From contig JBBHKE010000447.1 in NCBI GenBank assembly GCA_037447655.1, positions 186,001-250,000 of the forward strand: a DNA stretch of 64,000 nucleotides. Reading direction: 5' to 3'. This DNA is from Zygnema cylindricum. Its lineage: Eukaryota; Streptophyta; Zygnematophyceae; Zygnematales; Zygnemataceae. Position numbers and translations under genes: made by a program. Within the stretch, counting starts at the first letter, position 1; every line of letters starts with the position of its first letter. The notes beneath the pieces were generated by a model. The model saw only the letters and a list, made by a program, of their open reading frames with translations. It was not told where the DNA came from and ran no database searches. Positions 54,461 through 64,000 of this stretch are shown here, piece after piece.

Positions 54461-54965
54461 GGATAGACACCTGTTCACTAAGATAAGAAAGATTCCCACC
54501 GTAGAGATAGAGTACGGGGATAAAAGGATAGTCACCACTACTCTTGTAGGATTGGTAGATTTGAAAGTGTTAGTAGAAGGAAAGACATCCATAGTAACAT
54601 TCTCCGATGTATTGTTTATTCCAGAGCTGAACAAAAACCTCATCTCTACATCTATATTAGATGATAAGGGTTTTTTTACTAGCACTAGGGAAGGAGTCTT
54701 TACTGCTAGTTTTGAGGAGGATGTCTATTTCATTGCTGAGAAAGGTAGCCATGGGATATTTAGATTGGTTTTAAGTATTGAAAAGAAGAAACTTTATTAT
54801 GTTGGTGTTCATGATATTATGATGTGGCATAAGAGGCTTGGGCATGTGAATCTAGACAAGTTAAGAGAGATAAAAAAGATGGGAGTGGTGGAAGGGATAA
54901 AGTTTAGTGAGAATAATAATATAAGTGATTGTAGTGGATGTGCTCAAGGTAAAACACACAGATAA
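54441..54965 (+). pseudogene. A5 protease end and integrase zinc finger
   Basis: Open for 174 codons in the shifted frame: CKDRHLFTKIRKIPTVEIEY, VLFIPELNKNLISTS, then HKRLGHVNLDKL and CSGCAQGK with all zinc ligands. It ends in a TAA where the relatives read leucine (HR*PF for HRLPF). Confidence 0.88.
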
Positions 54966-55043
54966 CCCTTTCCTAAAACATCCACCTATAAGGGAGAAAA
55001 AATTCTAGATCTAGTACACACAGATATTTGGGGACCAGCTAAA

Positions 55044-56960
55044 TTGCCCTCACCAAGGGGGAAGAGATTTATGATGACTATCACTGATGATTGGTCTCGG
55101 TATTCTCGAGTGTATTTTTTGAAAAACAAGTCCGAAGCTCAGGATTGTTTTAGACAATATAAAGCATGGAGTGAAAAACTTCATGAAACTCCAATCAAGA
55201 GAATAAGGAGTGACAATGGTGGAGAGTATACTTCTAACCGGTTTGAGGATTTTCTGAGAGAAGATGGGGTCCAACACCAAAAGACAGTTCTAGAAAACCC
55301 GGAACAGAATGGGGTAGCTGAAAGGTTAAATAGAACACTAAGTGATAGTGCTAGAAGTATGTTGTCGGATGAGAAGATAGGAAAAAGGTTTTGGGCAGAA
55401 GCAATGAACTGTGCTACTTACCTCAAAAATAGAGTTCTTACTTCAGCTATAAAAGATCAAACACCTTATGAGAGATGGACAGGCCGGAAACCAAACTTAT
55501 CTCACTTAAAGGTTTTCGGTAGTCAAGTATTCAATCTAGATACAGATCGGTCTAATTGGAAGCTAGATCCTAAAAGAAAACCGGGATACTTATTAGGATA
55601 TTGTGAGGATGTTAAACGATATAGAGTTTATGATCTAAAAAGAGAAGACATAATCTTAGTAAAGCATCTAGTAGTTATGGATGAAGGAAAGTCCGTGGAT
55701 CCCTTCAAATATACAAAGTCAGTAAAAATCAGATTTGAGTCAGAAAATTCCGATGACTTTGAGCTCCCTAACTATCCGGGTTTTAGAGAAGATGAAATTC
55801 TTGCAGATACAAATCAGACCGAAAAGGACTCGGCTGTGGAAACTTCAGTGACAACTCTACCCGAAGCGAAAGACGTGGTGAAAATTGATTCCGAATCAAG
55901 GGATAGGGGAAAAGCCGAGGTTGTTCGAAAGAATCCACGAGAACCATCTATTTCGGCCTCTGATTTCGAAAGGGGAAGGAGAAGTAGCAAAAGATTGCAA
56001 GAAAAACAGGTTAATAACAAGGTAACTAAACTATCTCATCAAGATAAACATCAAACTTATAGAGAGGCGATGACTTGTCCACAAAGGAACCGGTGGAAGA
56101 CAGCCATCAATGAGGAGATGGCCTCAATTATGGCAGCCGATACTTGGGAGCTAGTGGATTGTCCACCTAACCGAAAACCAATCGGTTGTAAGTGGGTTTT
56201 CAAATTAATACTCAACCCAGATAACACAATCGAGCGCTACAAGGCCCGATTAGTGGCAAAGGGATTTACACAAAAGGAGGGAATTGACTACGAGGAAACC
56301 TTTGCCCCGGTAGTCAGATTACCATCCGTCTGCATACTTCTCAGCCTGGCAGCAGCAGAAGACATGGAAGTGCACCAGATGGACATGAAGACAACCTTTT
56401 TGCATGGAGAATTGGAAGAGGAGATCTTCATGCGACAACCTGAAGGGTTTGTGGAGGAAGGAGAGAAGAGTAAGGTATGCCGGCTGATTAAATCTCTTTA
56501 TGGTTTGAAACAAGCGCCTCGACAGTGGAATAAGAAGCTTGATGAGTTTCTTACCGGTCTGGGATATATCCGGATCAGCTCAGATCACTCAATCTATGTT
56601 TTCGAAGATGAGGAAGGTTTTATATTTATTGCAATTTATGTTGAAGATTTGCTTGTTTTAAGTAAATCAATGGAAAAAATTAATAAACTGAAAATCGATC
56701 TTAAGGGGAGATTTGAAATGAAGGATATGGGGGAAGCAAAGTATATTTTGGGAATTCAAGTAGAGAGAGACCGAAAAAGAAAGATTGTAAGATTGACTCA
56801 AAAAAAAGCAATAGGGAACATGCTTGAAAAATTTCAGATGGATAAAGCTAATAGTTATACAACTCCAATGGAGTTGAAGAAGGGGAGTGAGGGGAGTGAT
56901 GAAGAAGGTGTCATAGTCTTAGACGAGGAATTATCTCCTGAAGAACAGAAGTTCATGTAG
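55044..56960 (+). pseudogene. A5 integrase core, RT and connection (638 codons)
   Basis: The first methionine is internal, and the same frame extends upstream to the TAA at 54964 and includes HTDIWGP. In this frame RSDNGGEY (D57) and ENPEQNGVAE (E93) are 35 residues apart, the classic D,D35E spacing. A C-terminal integrase segment (ERWTGRKP, VFGSQVF, GYLLGY) and an acidic spacer follow. The RT begins near residue 345 (NRWKTAINEEM) with IDYEETFAPVV, MDMKTTFLHGELEE and YGLKQAPRQW. The catalytic box at 532-535 reads YVED, a D-to-E change that should abolish or cripple polymerase activity. The frame ends at an amber codon (KFM*TIPY) where relatives have glutamine. Confidence 0.92.
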
Positions 56961-57645
56961 ACTATTCCTTACAGGCAAGTAGTGGGAAGTCTAATATATT
57001 ATATGAATTGTACCAGGCCGGATTTAGCTGCAGCTGTAGGAGTGCTGAGTAGAAGTCAAAATGCTCCCACTAAGAGGGATTGGGAGGTAGCTAAGAGAGT
57101 CCTTAGATATTTGATAAGAACTAGGGATCTATGGTTGCATTTGGGTGGAGAGAATACTGACATCACTACTTGGAGTGATGCCAGTTGTAGTGATGCTCCG
57201 ATGAGGAGATGCACTTCTGGATATGTATTATATGTGGGTGATGGGGCTTGCTGTTGGAGTAACAAATAACTAAAAGTTATTGCTCAGTCCACCATGGAGG
57301 CTGAGTATATGGCCTCTTGCTCTGCTGTAAAAGAATTGATGTGGGTCAAGTTTTTGCTTGATGAGCTTGGTCACCTTAAGAGTGGTGGGCAGAATTTTTT
57401 TTGTGATAATTAGGCAGCAATCGCTATTTCTGCCAATCCTAAACATCATTTAAAAGCCAAACACATGGACATCAGACTCAACTTTGTTAGACAGAAAGTA
57501 GAAAACAAAATAATCAGTTTAGAGTACCGACCAGATAGTGAGATGGTAGCACATATGATGACCAAACTTGTGCCTTCCCCTAAGCTAATTTTCTTCAGGG
57601 AGAAGTATGGTGTGAAATTAAAGATTGACTAGAAAATAAGGGGAG
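56961..57645 (+). pseudogene. A5 RNase H and 3' end
   Basis: 56982-57269 reads SLIYYMNCTRPDLAAAVGVLSRS and TTWSDASCSDAPMRRCTSGY. After a stop, STMEAEYMASCSAVKELMWVKF continues, then FFCDN*AAIAIS with another stop. The last block ends KPVPSP-like with T-to-L change (TKLVPSPKL). The polypurine tract AAAATAAGGGGAG is at about 57632-57645. Confidence 0.87.
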
Positions 57646-58699
57646 TGTAGAAATTAAAGGTCCGTTTTAAGTATTTTCTAGGTCTAAATAGAAATATAGT
57701 AAAAAGCCGAGGCAGTTACCTCTAACTTCTCTCTCCAACTTCTCAAACTTGTCGCTGTCACTGAGAAATTGGAGAGGAAGCTAGAGCCATAGCTACCTAG
57801 GCTATCCAGAGGTTTACGAGAAATATATATTAGTTAGGGGTTTATTTACTAAAAGGTATGTGTCAGCCATAAGATTTGATCCTTGTACCTATCAGGCGGC
57901 AGAAAGCTGGTAGACGGTAGCCTTAGCCGTTAAGTCTTTAACTAGTGTTACATACTATATGGTTTGATATTTAATGAAACATTATCAGGTAGGATAATTA
58001 ATTTAACTGTAACTGTTTACGGTATACATAGATCTAGTAACCTAAAAGTACGGATTACGGTACGAATAAGAAACGAATACCGCGCAGTTATTTCTTTAGC
58101 GAAACAAATATCGCGCATGTATTTATACGGCTACGATTTAATATGAATTTAATCAGACAGCCAGAATTAACGTCAAGATCACGGAAGGGAATTTCAACAG
58201 TTTGTGGTCATCGCCATATCGGTTGACACGTGGCGGAATTACATTGGATCGCGGCATCTCCGAGGATTAAAGGAGCAAATCCGGACATACCACGTGTCGA
58301 CTTTTAGGCCATGTCGTACAGTGTCCGTACAGAAAGTACATCGGCAGCTGTACTTTTGTGTACGGAGCTGTAATCTGATTGGCTCCGTACATCAGTAGAT
58401 AGAGTTTGTGAGAGAGATAGGACTTAGAAAAATTAGGAGATAGGACCCTCTCTCCCAGAGAGCTTCTGTACAAAAGGTCAACTTTGACCCTCCTTACCTT
58501 ACTGCTCATGGGAGCAAATTCAGAGATTCTTTTTGTTATCGACTCAGGGGAGTCTTGCCTTTACAAGGGTGAAGGTGGTCAGAGTTATTAACTGCTAGGG
58601 TGGCAGTTGCTTTTGCTGAAACACAAAGGGGTTAGGGTTATCCTAGATGCTTCTTGGAAAGTGTCCACTCTGAGGACTTATGGAGGTCTCAGAGTTTCA
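57646..58699 (+). mobile_element. A5 3' LTR
   Basis: TGTAGAAATTAAAGG...GAGTTTCA, 1054 bp, closely similar to the 5' LTR. The third hairpin reads CCTTTAC-AAG-GGTGAAGG-like and is slightly decayed. Confidence 0.93.
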
Positions 58700-58704
58700 A
58701 AAAG

Positions 58705-59080
58705 ATGTTAGACTATTGTAATGATCTTTGTTGTTTGTATATGGAGATGGAGAGTGTCGGGTGGACAGGTACAATGAAGATGAAAGTTAACACTATCATC
58801 ATGAAGCTACCTGTGGAGTATGAAAACATAGTGTACCGGTACAGGAAATGATTGACAGTTCATAGAAGTGGAACAGAGTTGTTTGGATGATACTTGTGCT
58901 GCAGAACAAAATTGAGATTAGGGGGGGGGGAGAGCATCCAAGCTCTAGATGTAGGAGGAAACCGATAGGGAAAGGATCTGAAGAAACCATTCAAAGGAGA
59001 GAGAGATCATTTAGGAGGAGGGAGGCCCGCAAAGGGTCTTTCTCATTTTTGCAAAAATTCGGGACACTTCATAGCGGATT
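58705..59080 (+). pseudogene. D gag, middle part
   Basis: It continues the D frame after A5: MLDYCNDLCCLYMEMESVGW, then IMKLPVEYENIVYR, broken frames, and GLSHFCKNSGHFIAD. The zinc knuckle is cut after its histidine by the B solo LTR. Confidence 0.82.
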
Positions 59081-60432
59081 TGTTGTTTTGAAGATTTAGT
59101 TTCGTGCGTACTTCTCGTTTCGTGCGTTTGCGGTGTTTCATGTGTACGCAGTTTTTAAGTGCGTACATGTTCACCGAGTGTAGCGTCGAGGTTTGCATGA
59201 TTTTATTGATTTGGGGGAGTAAATGTACGAATAAATTTAAAGAGAACGTAAAAGATTAATCAAGTGGCGCGGAACGCATAATAGAAATGGGCGGCGGATC
59301 GCGAAGGGATCCAACCTAAAATATTCAAAGTGCTTGAAAACATACGTTGGCCGTACAAAACATAATACGACAGGCGACATTTATAAAAAGGGACGCCGCC
59401 AGTATGGAGCGTCCTATTTGACACGTGTACTTTAATTTTGGCAAGCGACAATTATCGAAAGTACCCGATTGTACAGAGTATCTATTTTGGATAGATGTTC
59501 TTTATTTGTGACAAGCAGCGAGTGTGGAAAAATGACATGTACTTTATATGTGACAAGCCGCATTTATTGAAATGGACGCGATATCCGTACGGTAAGGATT
59601 TTTGATAGTACGATATCATTTCGGCAAGTGGATTGTGTTATATTTGACGGCGGACTGCGTCCGCCACTATTTTACAAGGTTTTTATATTTTGTGATGTAT
59701 TATTAACTGAGTTAGGGTTTCGACATGTTAATTAGTGTGTGTGTAGTGTCATGCTTGTAGACAAGTGTACGCATATAAATGTTTCACTCTCAGGTGTAGA
59801 CAAGTGTACGCTTATGATTCTTTGACTCTCAAGTGTACGCTTACGATTATATAAGACTTAGTGACTGTGACAGTTACGTGATTAGCTGACAGCTTTCAAG
59901 TGTATATATAGCTATGAGCTTTATTAGCGAAGTTATCAATGTTTGTTAGGAAAAGTAGGGACCAAAGATGTAGTATTTTAGGGTTGCTAAATAGGTCATA
60001 CATTTAAGTGATACATTTATTTATCTAATAGTATATTTGGTTTAGTGGGATGGCATTAATTAATTATTATTTATATATGTTAATCTTTTGTTTGTTTGTC
60101 ATGCATTGTGCATGTATTTGTTTTGTTGTTTAATGCATCTGTGTATGCATTTGTCCTAGGGTGGTCCTAGGCTTTTCGCAGATTTGCAAACCTATTGTGT
60201 GTTTGGTCTGTGTCAAACGGTCACAGATTTGCAGACCTATGGTGGTCTGATCTGTGGTTTTGGGAGACCTATGGTGTGTCTAATAGGGATTTTCTGTTAA
60301 TGCATTTGGGAATGCATTCTGTTATGTAGAGGGTATTCATTTCAAAGGATTGTTCATTCGATTAGATTTGCTTAGCTTTAAGGTTGATAGTTTGGGTCGC
60401 TTCTGCGGTCTCTTGTAGACCAAAGAACAACA
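59081..60432 (+). mobile_element. Solo LTR, family B, inside D zinc knuckle
   Basis: TGTTGTTTTGAAG...GAACAACA, 1352 bp with inverted termini TGTTG/CAACA. Perfect GGATT duplications lie at 59076-59080 and 60433-60437. It is longer than the B1 LTRs. A hairpin GGCGGAC-TGC-GTCCGCC near 59648 sits where B1 has GGACGCG-AAAT-CGCGTCC. Tandem similar words (CAAGTGTACGC) occur at 59760-59840. Confidence 0.92.
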
Positions 60433-60437
60433 GGATT

Positions 60438-60516
60438 ATGTCAAGTTGTCGGAGCTCAAGCTTCAAGAGAACTGTGGAGGGGGTTTTTCTGGAGGGAAGA
60501 AGAAGGCACTTGTGGT
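60438..60516 (+). pseudogene. D gag, end
   Basis: KLSELKLQENCGGGFSGGKKKALV corresponds to KLTELRLKEGQ..GKKKALV of family A. It is cut by the D solo LTR. Confidence 0.8.
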
Positions 60517-61520
60517 TGTTGAAATCCCTAGGTTTATAGAGTATTTTCTAGGTCTGAATAGTTTAGTAAAAAAAAAAAAAAAAAAATAGCGGAGGCTGTC
60601 TGCCTCCACCTATTTTCTCTATCCCCCATACTTTTTGTAGTCACTGAAGTACAAGAGAGTAGTGGAGTCATGGCTGCCTCAGCTCCTTAAGCACGACTAA
60701 AGAGTGACTTAAGTAACTTTTAACAAAAGATTGAGTCCGGCAAGACTCGAAGCTTCGACCGACAGAGCGCGGCGTAGTCGTCAGCTCAAACCAGTATGTT
60801 GTAGAAGTCCGTTAAGATACATAGGGATTGATAACTATTTAAACTGTGATATGGTCTTGAAACCGATTAACTAAATTATGAACGAAGGAACATAGAAATG
60901 GTTAATATTTTAGTACGAACGTCATTTCGCACCAAAAAAATAAATCAGACATTTGTTTCGACGGCTAACATTTATTGTCGGATTTAATCATACAACATAT
61001 ATTGCTGCAAGGATCTCGGAATGGTCACTTTTGCGTTTGTAGATGTGGCATAACCTAGCGCCACGTGGAGGGATAACATTTGGTCGTAGGAATTCCGGGA
61101 GCGTACGGACGAGGGAAAGGTTGACACACGTCATCTCAGCGACCTTGTCGTACACACGCCGTAGCGAAAGGACATCGGCCGTAGTACCTTACTGTACTTT
61201 ACAATTATGTGATTGGGTCATAGTGTAGTAGATAGGGGTTGTCAGAGGGAAGTAAGACTTAGAATATTTTTAGACACTCACCTCTCCCTTTGAGAGTTTT
61301 CTATAAATTGGCATCTTTGCCACTTCATGATTAATCGTCTGGTTGGCCGTTTCAATGATTCTTTTTGCTAAGGGCTCAGGGGGGTATAGCTGCACAAGGG
61401 TGGAGTCAGACTTTCAATTTGTCCTTTTAGGAAGCAGTGGTTATGGCTCAAAGTGGGCTAATTAAAAGCTATCTTGAGGCTTGTTGAATTCTGTAGTCGA
61501 ATGGAAGACACACAATTGCA
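60517..61520 (+). mobile_element. Solo LTR, family D
   Basis: TGTTGAAATCCC...CAATTGCA, 1004 bp, with perfect GTGGT duplications at 60512-60516 and 61521-61525. It is a D LTR inserted into a D element. It has a poly-A run at 60568-60586 and an antisense tRNA-like segment at about 60735-60800. TATAAAT lies near 61301. Confidence 0.93.
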
Positions 61521-61525
61521 GTGGT

Positions 61526-61898
61526 CACAAAAGTGAAAGGAGAAACTGAGGACGAGTCCTCTGAGGAGGAGGATGGGGAGCTTCTCCTTGACAAGAGTCT
61601 GGAGGAGAAGGAGATCCCTCAGAAACAGAAGAATGCTCCCGGAAAAATTCGAGAAGCTCCACAGGAAGGATAGATCATCAACTCAAGTGCATCCATGCAT
61701 ATGTGTCGTGATAAGCACCTCTTTACTAAGTTAAGAAAGATCCCTACTGTAGAGATAGAGTATGGGGATGGGAGAGTGGTTACCACAGATCTAATAGGGT
61801 TGGTAAATCTAAAATTATTAGTGGAGGGTAAGACTTCTTTACTCACCTTCTCATATGTACTCTACATTCCTCAGCTGAGTAAATATCTTGTCTCTTAA
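61526..61898 (+). pseudogene. D protease region
   Basis: An acidic stretch (EDESSEEEDGELLLDKSLEEKE), then a stop and IINSSASMHMC where the retropepsin site DSGAS is expected (D to N, G to S). 61695-61898 reads HLFTKLRKIPTVEIEYGDGRVVTTDLIG in part and LSKYLVS. The sequence then loses similarity. Confidence 0.83.
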
Positions 61899-62126
61899 AC
61901 TCATTGTGCTCCATTGCCCACAGAAATCGCAGATTCAAAAAAAGCTAATCTAGATAGTGTCGACTCCAAGTTGATATAAACCCAAATCACTCGCACCTTG
62001 ACAATCAAAAACCCATTATAGCTTAATCCTGTGAAATAAGACTTTTTGTGTGCTCAGTTCCACCACAGAATGCAAAGTTATAATATGAGTTTTAAACACA
62101 TTCACCCACTTTCACTTTCCCTTAGA
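61899..62126. other. No recognisable feature
   Basis: AT-rich sequence between the D remnant and a truncated minus-strand LTR, with no supported gene or repeat. Confidence 0.4.
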
Positions 62127-63067
62127 AATGCAGCCGCCCTAGCAGTCAAAAACTCTGACCGACTACACCCCTATGTAGCCTTGACTTCCCTGAATTCGCA
62201 GCAAAAAGAATCACTGAAAATGGTTAAGTAAATTGATAGTTATGAATTGTCAAAAATGACCTTTTGTAGTGGAGCTCTCTCGGAGAGAGGCTGCTACCTA
62301 CTATATTTTCTAAGTCCTATCTCTCTCTAAAACTCTATCTACTCACGTACGGCACCAATCAAATTACTGTGTCGTAGATGAAAGTATAGGTGCCGGTGTA
62401 CTTTTCGTACAACATTGCCAAAATGTCGACACATGTCATATCCGGATTTGTTCTCGTAATCTCCGGAGTTGCCACGATCCAATGTCATTGTGCCACGTGT
62501 CATCCTACGTGGCGATGACCGCAAACTGCCGCGATTCTCTTCCGCGATCTCGGCATCGTTCCCGGCCGTTCGATCAAAACTAGATTTCAATCGTAGCCGT
62601 CATAAATACTTGCGCGGTATTTGTTTCGATATCTAAACAAAATGCGCGGTTTCTGTTTCTTCTCCGTACCGTACTCCGTACTTTACGTAATTGAATATAT
62701 GCATCCTAAATAAAGTTTCAGTTGAATGAATTAAAATACGTATAAGTCTTTATATAATTATCAAACCCTATAGCATTTAACACTAGTCTTAGACTAAACG
62801 GATAAAGCTAACGGCTAGTTTAACAGACACCGGGTACCCGGATCAAATCTTGGGTCTGTCAAAATCTTTTAGGTAACACTATCAAGATTTGCCTTCTTTT
62901 CCTCTTTGGATAGCCTAGGCAGCCATGGATCTAACTCCTCCTCAAGTCTTTAGTGACTGCGACAAGTGTGGGGACTTGAGTGAAGAGTTAGAGGCAGGCT
63001 GTCACTGTCTCCTCTTTGCGTTTTATTTTACAATCTCTAGACCTAGAAAATACTTTATATTTCAACA
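62127..63067 (-). mobile_element. Element G 3' LTR (minus, truncated at R/U5 end)
   Basis: A family A/C-like LTR, ending TTTCAACA. It lacks about 100 bp at the left. On the plus strand the hairpin CTACA-CCCCTA-TGTAG near 62160 is the AGGG hairpin in antisense. The tRNA-like cassette at about 62798-62870 has outer stem ACAGAC/GTCTGT, T-arm CCCGG-ATCAAAT-CTTGGG and TTTT. Confidence 0.8.
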
Positions 63068-64000
63068 CTCCCTTTATTTTCTAGTCTACTTTACTTTCAA
63101 CTCCCATCAAAAACAACTAATATATATATATATATTCTTTTCCTTTTTCCTTTTTCTTTCATCAAGCTTCAAGCGAATACCTTTATATTTAAGAAAGTGT
63201 ATTAGATGACCAAAAATAACTTCATCTTGTCGATCATACATTTTATTTTGCATGCCATTTTTCATAAACCCGATAAAATATTTTATTCACCTCCTCCCCT
63301 TTTCATCCAACCAAAACCCACTTTCCCTTTTGCTTTTCCAACAATGAACCCCATCCCCAATCTGCAACACATACCCGGATGATAACCCTTTTACAGGCAG
63401 ATCTTCACAAGCGACATCACACCAAGTAGTGATGTCAAATCCACCCCTTGTCAAATATTCCCAAAAATCACTAGTCCTCACTATGTTCCTCATAAAATCT
63501 ACATCTTCCGAACTCATATTTTTATCCATGATAATTATCTCATTTACCTCACTCTCTCCCATGGAATTCTTTCCACTATCACTTTCTATTTTTACTCCCA
63601 AAAAACATTTCTCCTCCCCTAAACTTTTAATCAAATATTCCTCTCTCCCCTATCTTTTAGAGCCCCTTTTAGATTTACTTCTCCCCTTTCCTCGGAATCC
63701 GTTGAAGTCTCCCTTTCCGACCTGTTTTCTATTTCCAAAATATCTATAAAACTATCCTCAATAATTTGAACTCCCTCAAGTTTCTCCTATCTATTTAATT
63801 CCCTTATACCTCCAAAAGCACACTGTTGCTTTCGTGGAATTTCTGTGTGCTTTTCTTTCTTCCCCATATTATCGATGCGGAGAAGCTCCAAAATATCTTC
63901 ATCCTCGTTCTCCTCTTCCCCTTGTTCCTCCTCATCAACATTCCAACTTCTAATTTCTTCCAAACAATGACACTCCTCCATATAGTGACCCGGCTCCCTA
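63068..64000 (-). pseudogene. Element G copia remnant (minus)
   Basis: Right next to the LTR is a decayed RNase H/RT end: 63634-63287 reads FLGVKIESD, FMRNI, FDITTWCDVACEDLPVKGLSSGYVLQIGDG in part. Only about 300 bp further right, 63981-63787 reads EECHCLEE..EDILELLRI..EIPRKQQCAFGGI, which is the end of gag before the protease. Protease, integrase and most of RT are therefore deleted. A short (TA)n run lies at about 63120-63134. The element continues beyond the window. Confidence 0.75.

Larger units (their letters stand above)
51197..58699 (+). mobile_element. Copia element A5, best preserved
   Basis: The 5' LTR is 51197-51931 plus 52985-53305, split by a solo LTR. The internal region is 53306-57645 and the 3' LTR 57646-58699. 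Flanking GAAAG (51192-51196) and AAAAG (58700-58704) are a target duplication with one change, and D gag reads across. The pol has a 638-codon open frame, the longest in the window. About eight lesions remain. Confidence 0.92.
49815..61898 (+). mobile_element. Copia element D (composite)
   Basis: A third copia family with D-type 5' LTR (truncated), gag and protease. The coding sequence can be followed through three insertions: A5 in gag (51197-58699), a B solo LTR inside the zinc knuckle (59081-60432), and a D solo LTR just after KKKALV (60517-61520). It stops at 61898, and integrase, RT and a 3' LTR are missing. Confidence 0.85.

Noticed and set aside
63120-63134. (TA)n run as a promoter
   Set aside because: It is a simple microsatellite inside a dead element, with no gene placed to use it.

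Overview
This window looks like a transposable-element graveyard from a land plant or a close streptophyte relative. I recognise no host gene in it. The evidence for a plant is the Ty1/copia polyproteins with UBN2-type gag, a Ty3/gypsy chromovirus with a C-terminal chromodomain, CACGTG G-boxes in the LTR U3 regions, and primer sites that match plant-type initiator tRNA-Met. The species cannot be told from this sequence. Element names below (Z, A1-A5, B1, C, D, F, G, CRV) are mine.

Layout: 428-1732 is a broken copia pol (Z). 1733-4876 holds two diverged LTRs (family C), each followed by broken gag. 4877-5531 is a minisatellite. 5923-7156 is a solo LTR of family B. 7226-27360 is copia element A1 (+), split by a chromovirus (8443-14759, -) and by copia element A2 (17027-24746, -, target duplication GAAGA). 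27361-35439 is a decayed gag/protease-like remnant (F), split by B1 (28605-32353), a TSD-flanked 3.7-kb LTR element that carries only gag. 35440-42784 is A3 (+) with a nested solo LTR. 42785-43133 is a gypsy integrase fragment. 43134-49814 is A4 (-). 49815-61898 is element D (+), split by A5 (51197-58699, the best-preserved pol), a family B solo LTR and a D solo LTR. 62127-64000 is a decayed minus-strand copia element (G).

The most unusual material is non-coding and shared by LTRs of families A, C and D. (1) The sequence directly after the 5' LTR, GGTTATGGGCCCACC, is complementary to the anticodon stem-loop of initiator tRNA-Met rather than to a tRNA 3' end. This is half-tRNA priming, as in Drosophila copia, and the gag ATG lies inside the primer site opposite the CAU anticodon. 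(2) The start of the predicted transcript is a run of small hairpins with AGGG loops whose stems change in a compensated way between families, reminiscent of a packaging signal. (3) The U3 carries, on the antisense strand, a tRNA-like cassette (A-box-like, B-box/T-arm, T4-5 run) that could be a Pol III unit, a possible parallel to the 5S-derived LTRs of Cassandra. (4) A conserved stem-loop with core ACTTGTCGYAGTCACTGA lies near the LTR start.

All protein genes here are disrupted. I saw no intact autonomous element, so mobility would have needed proteins from elsewhere. Lengths and identities were judged by eye.
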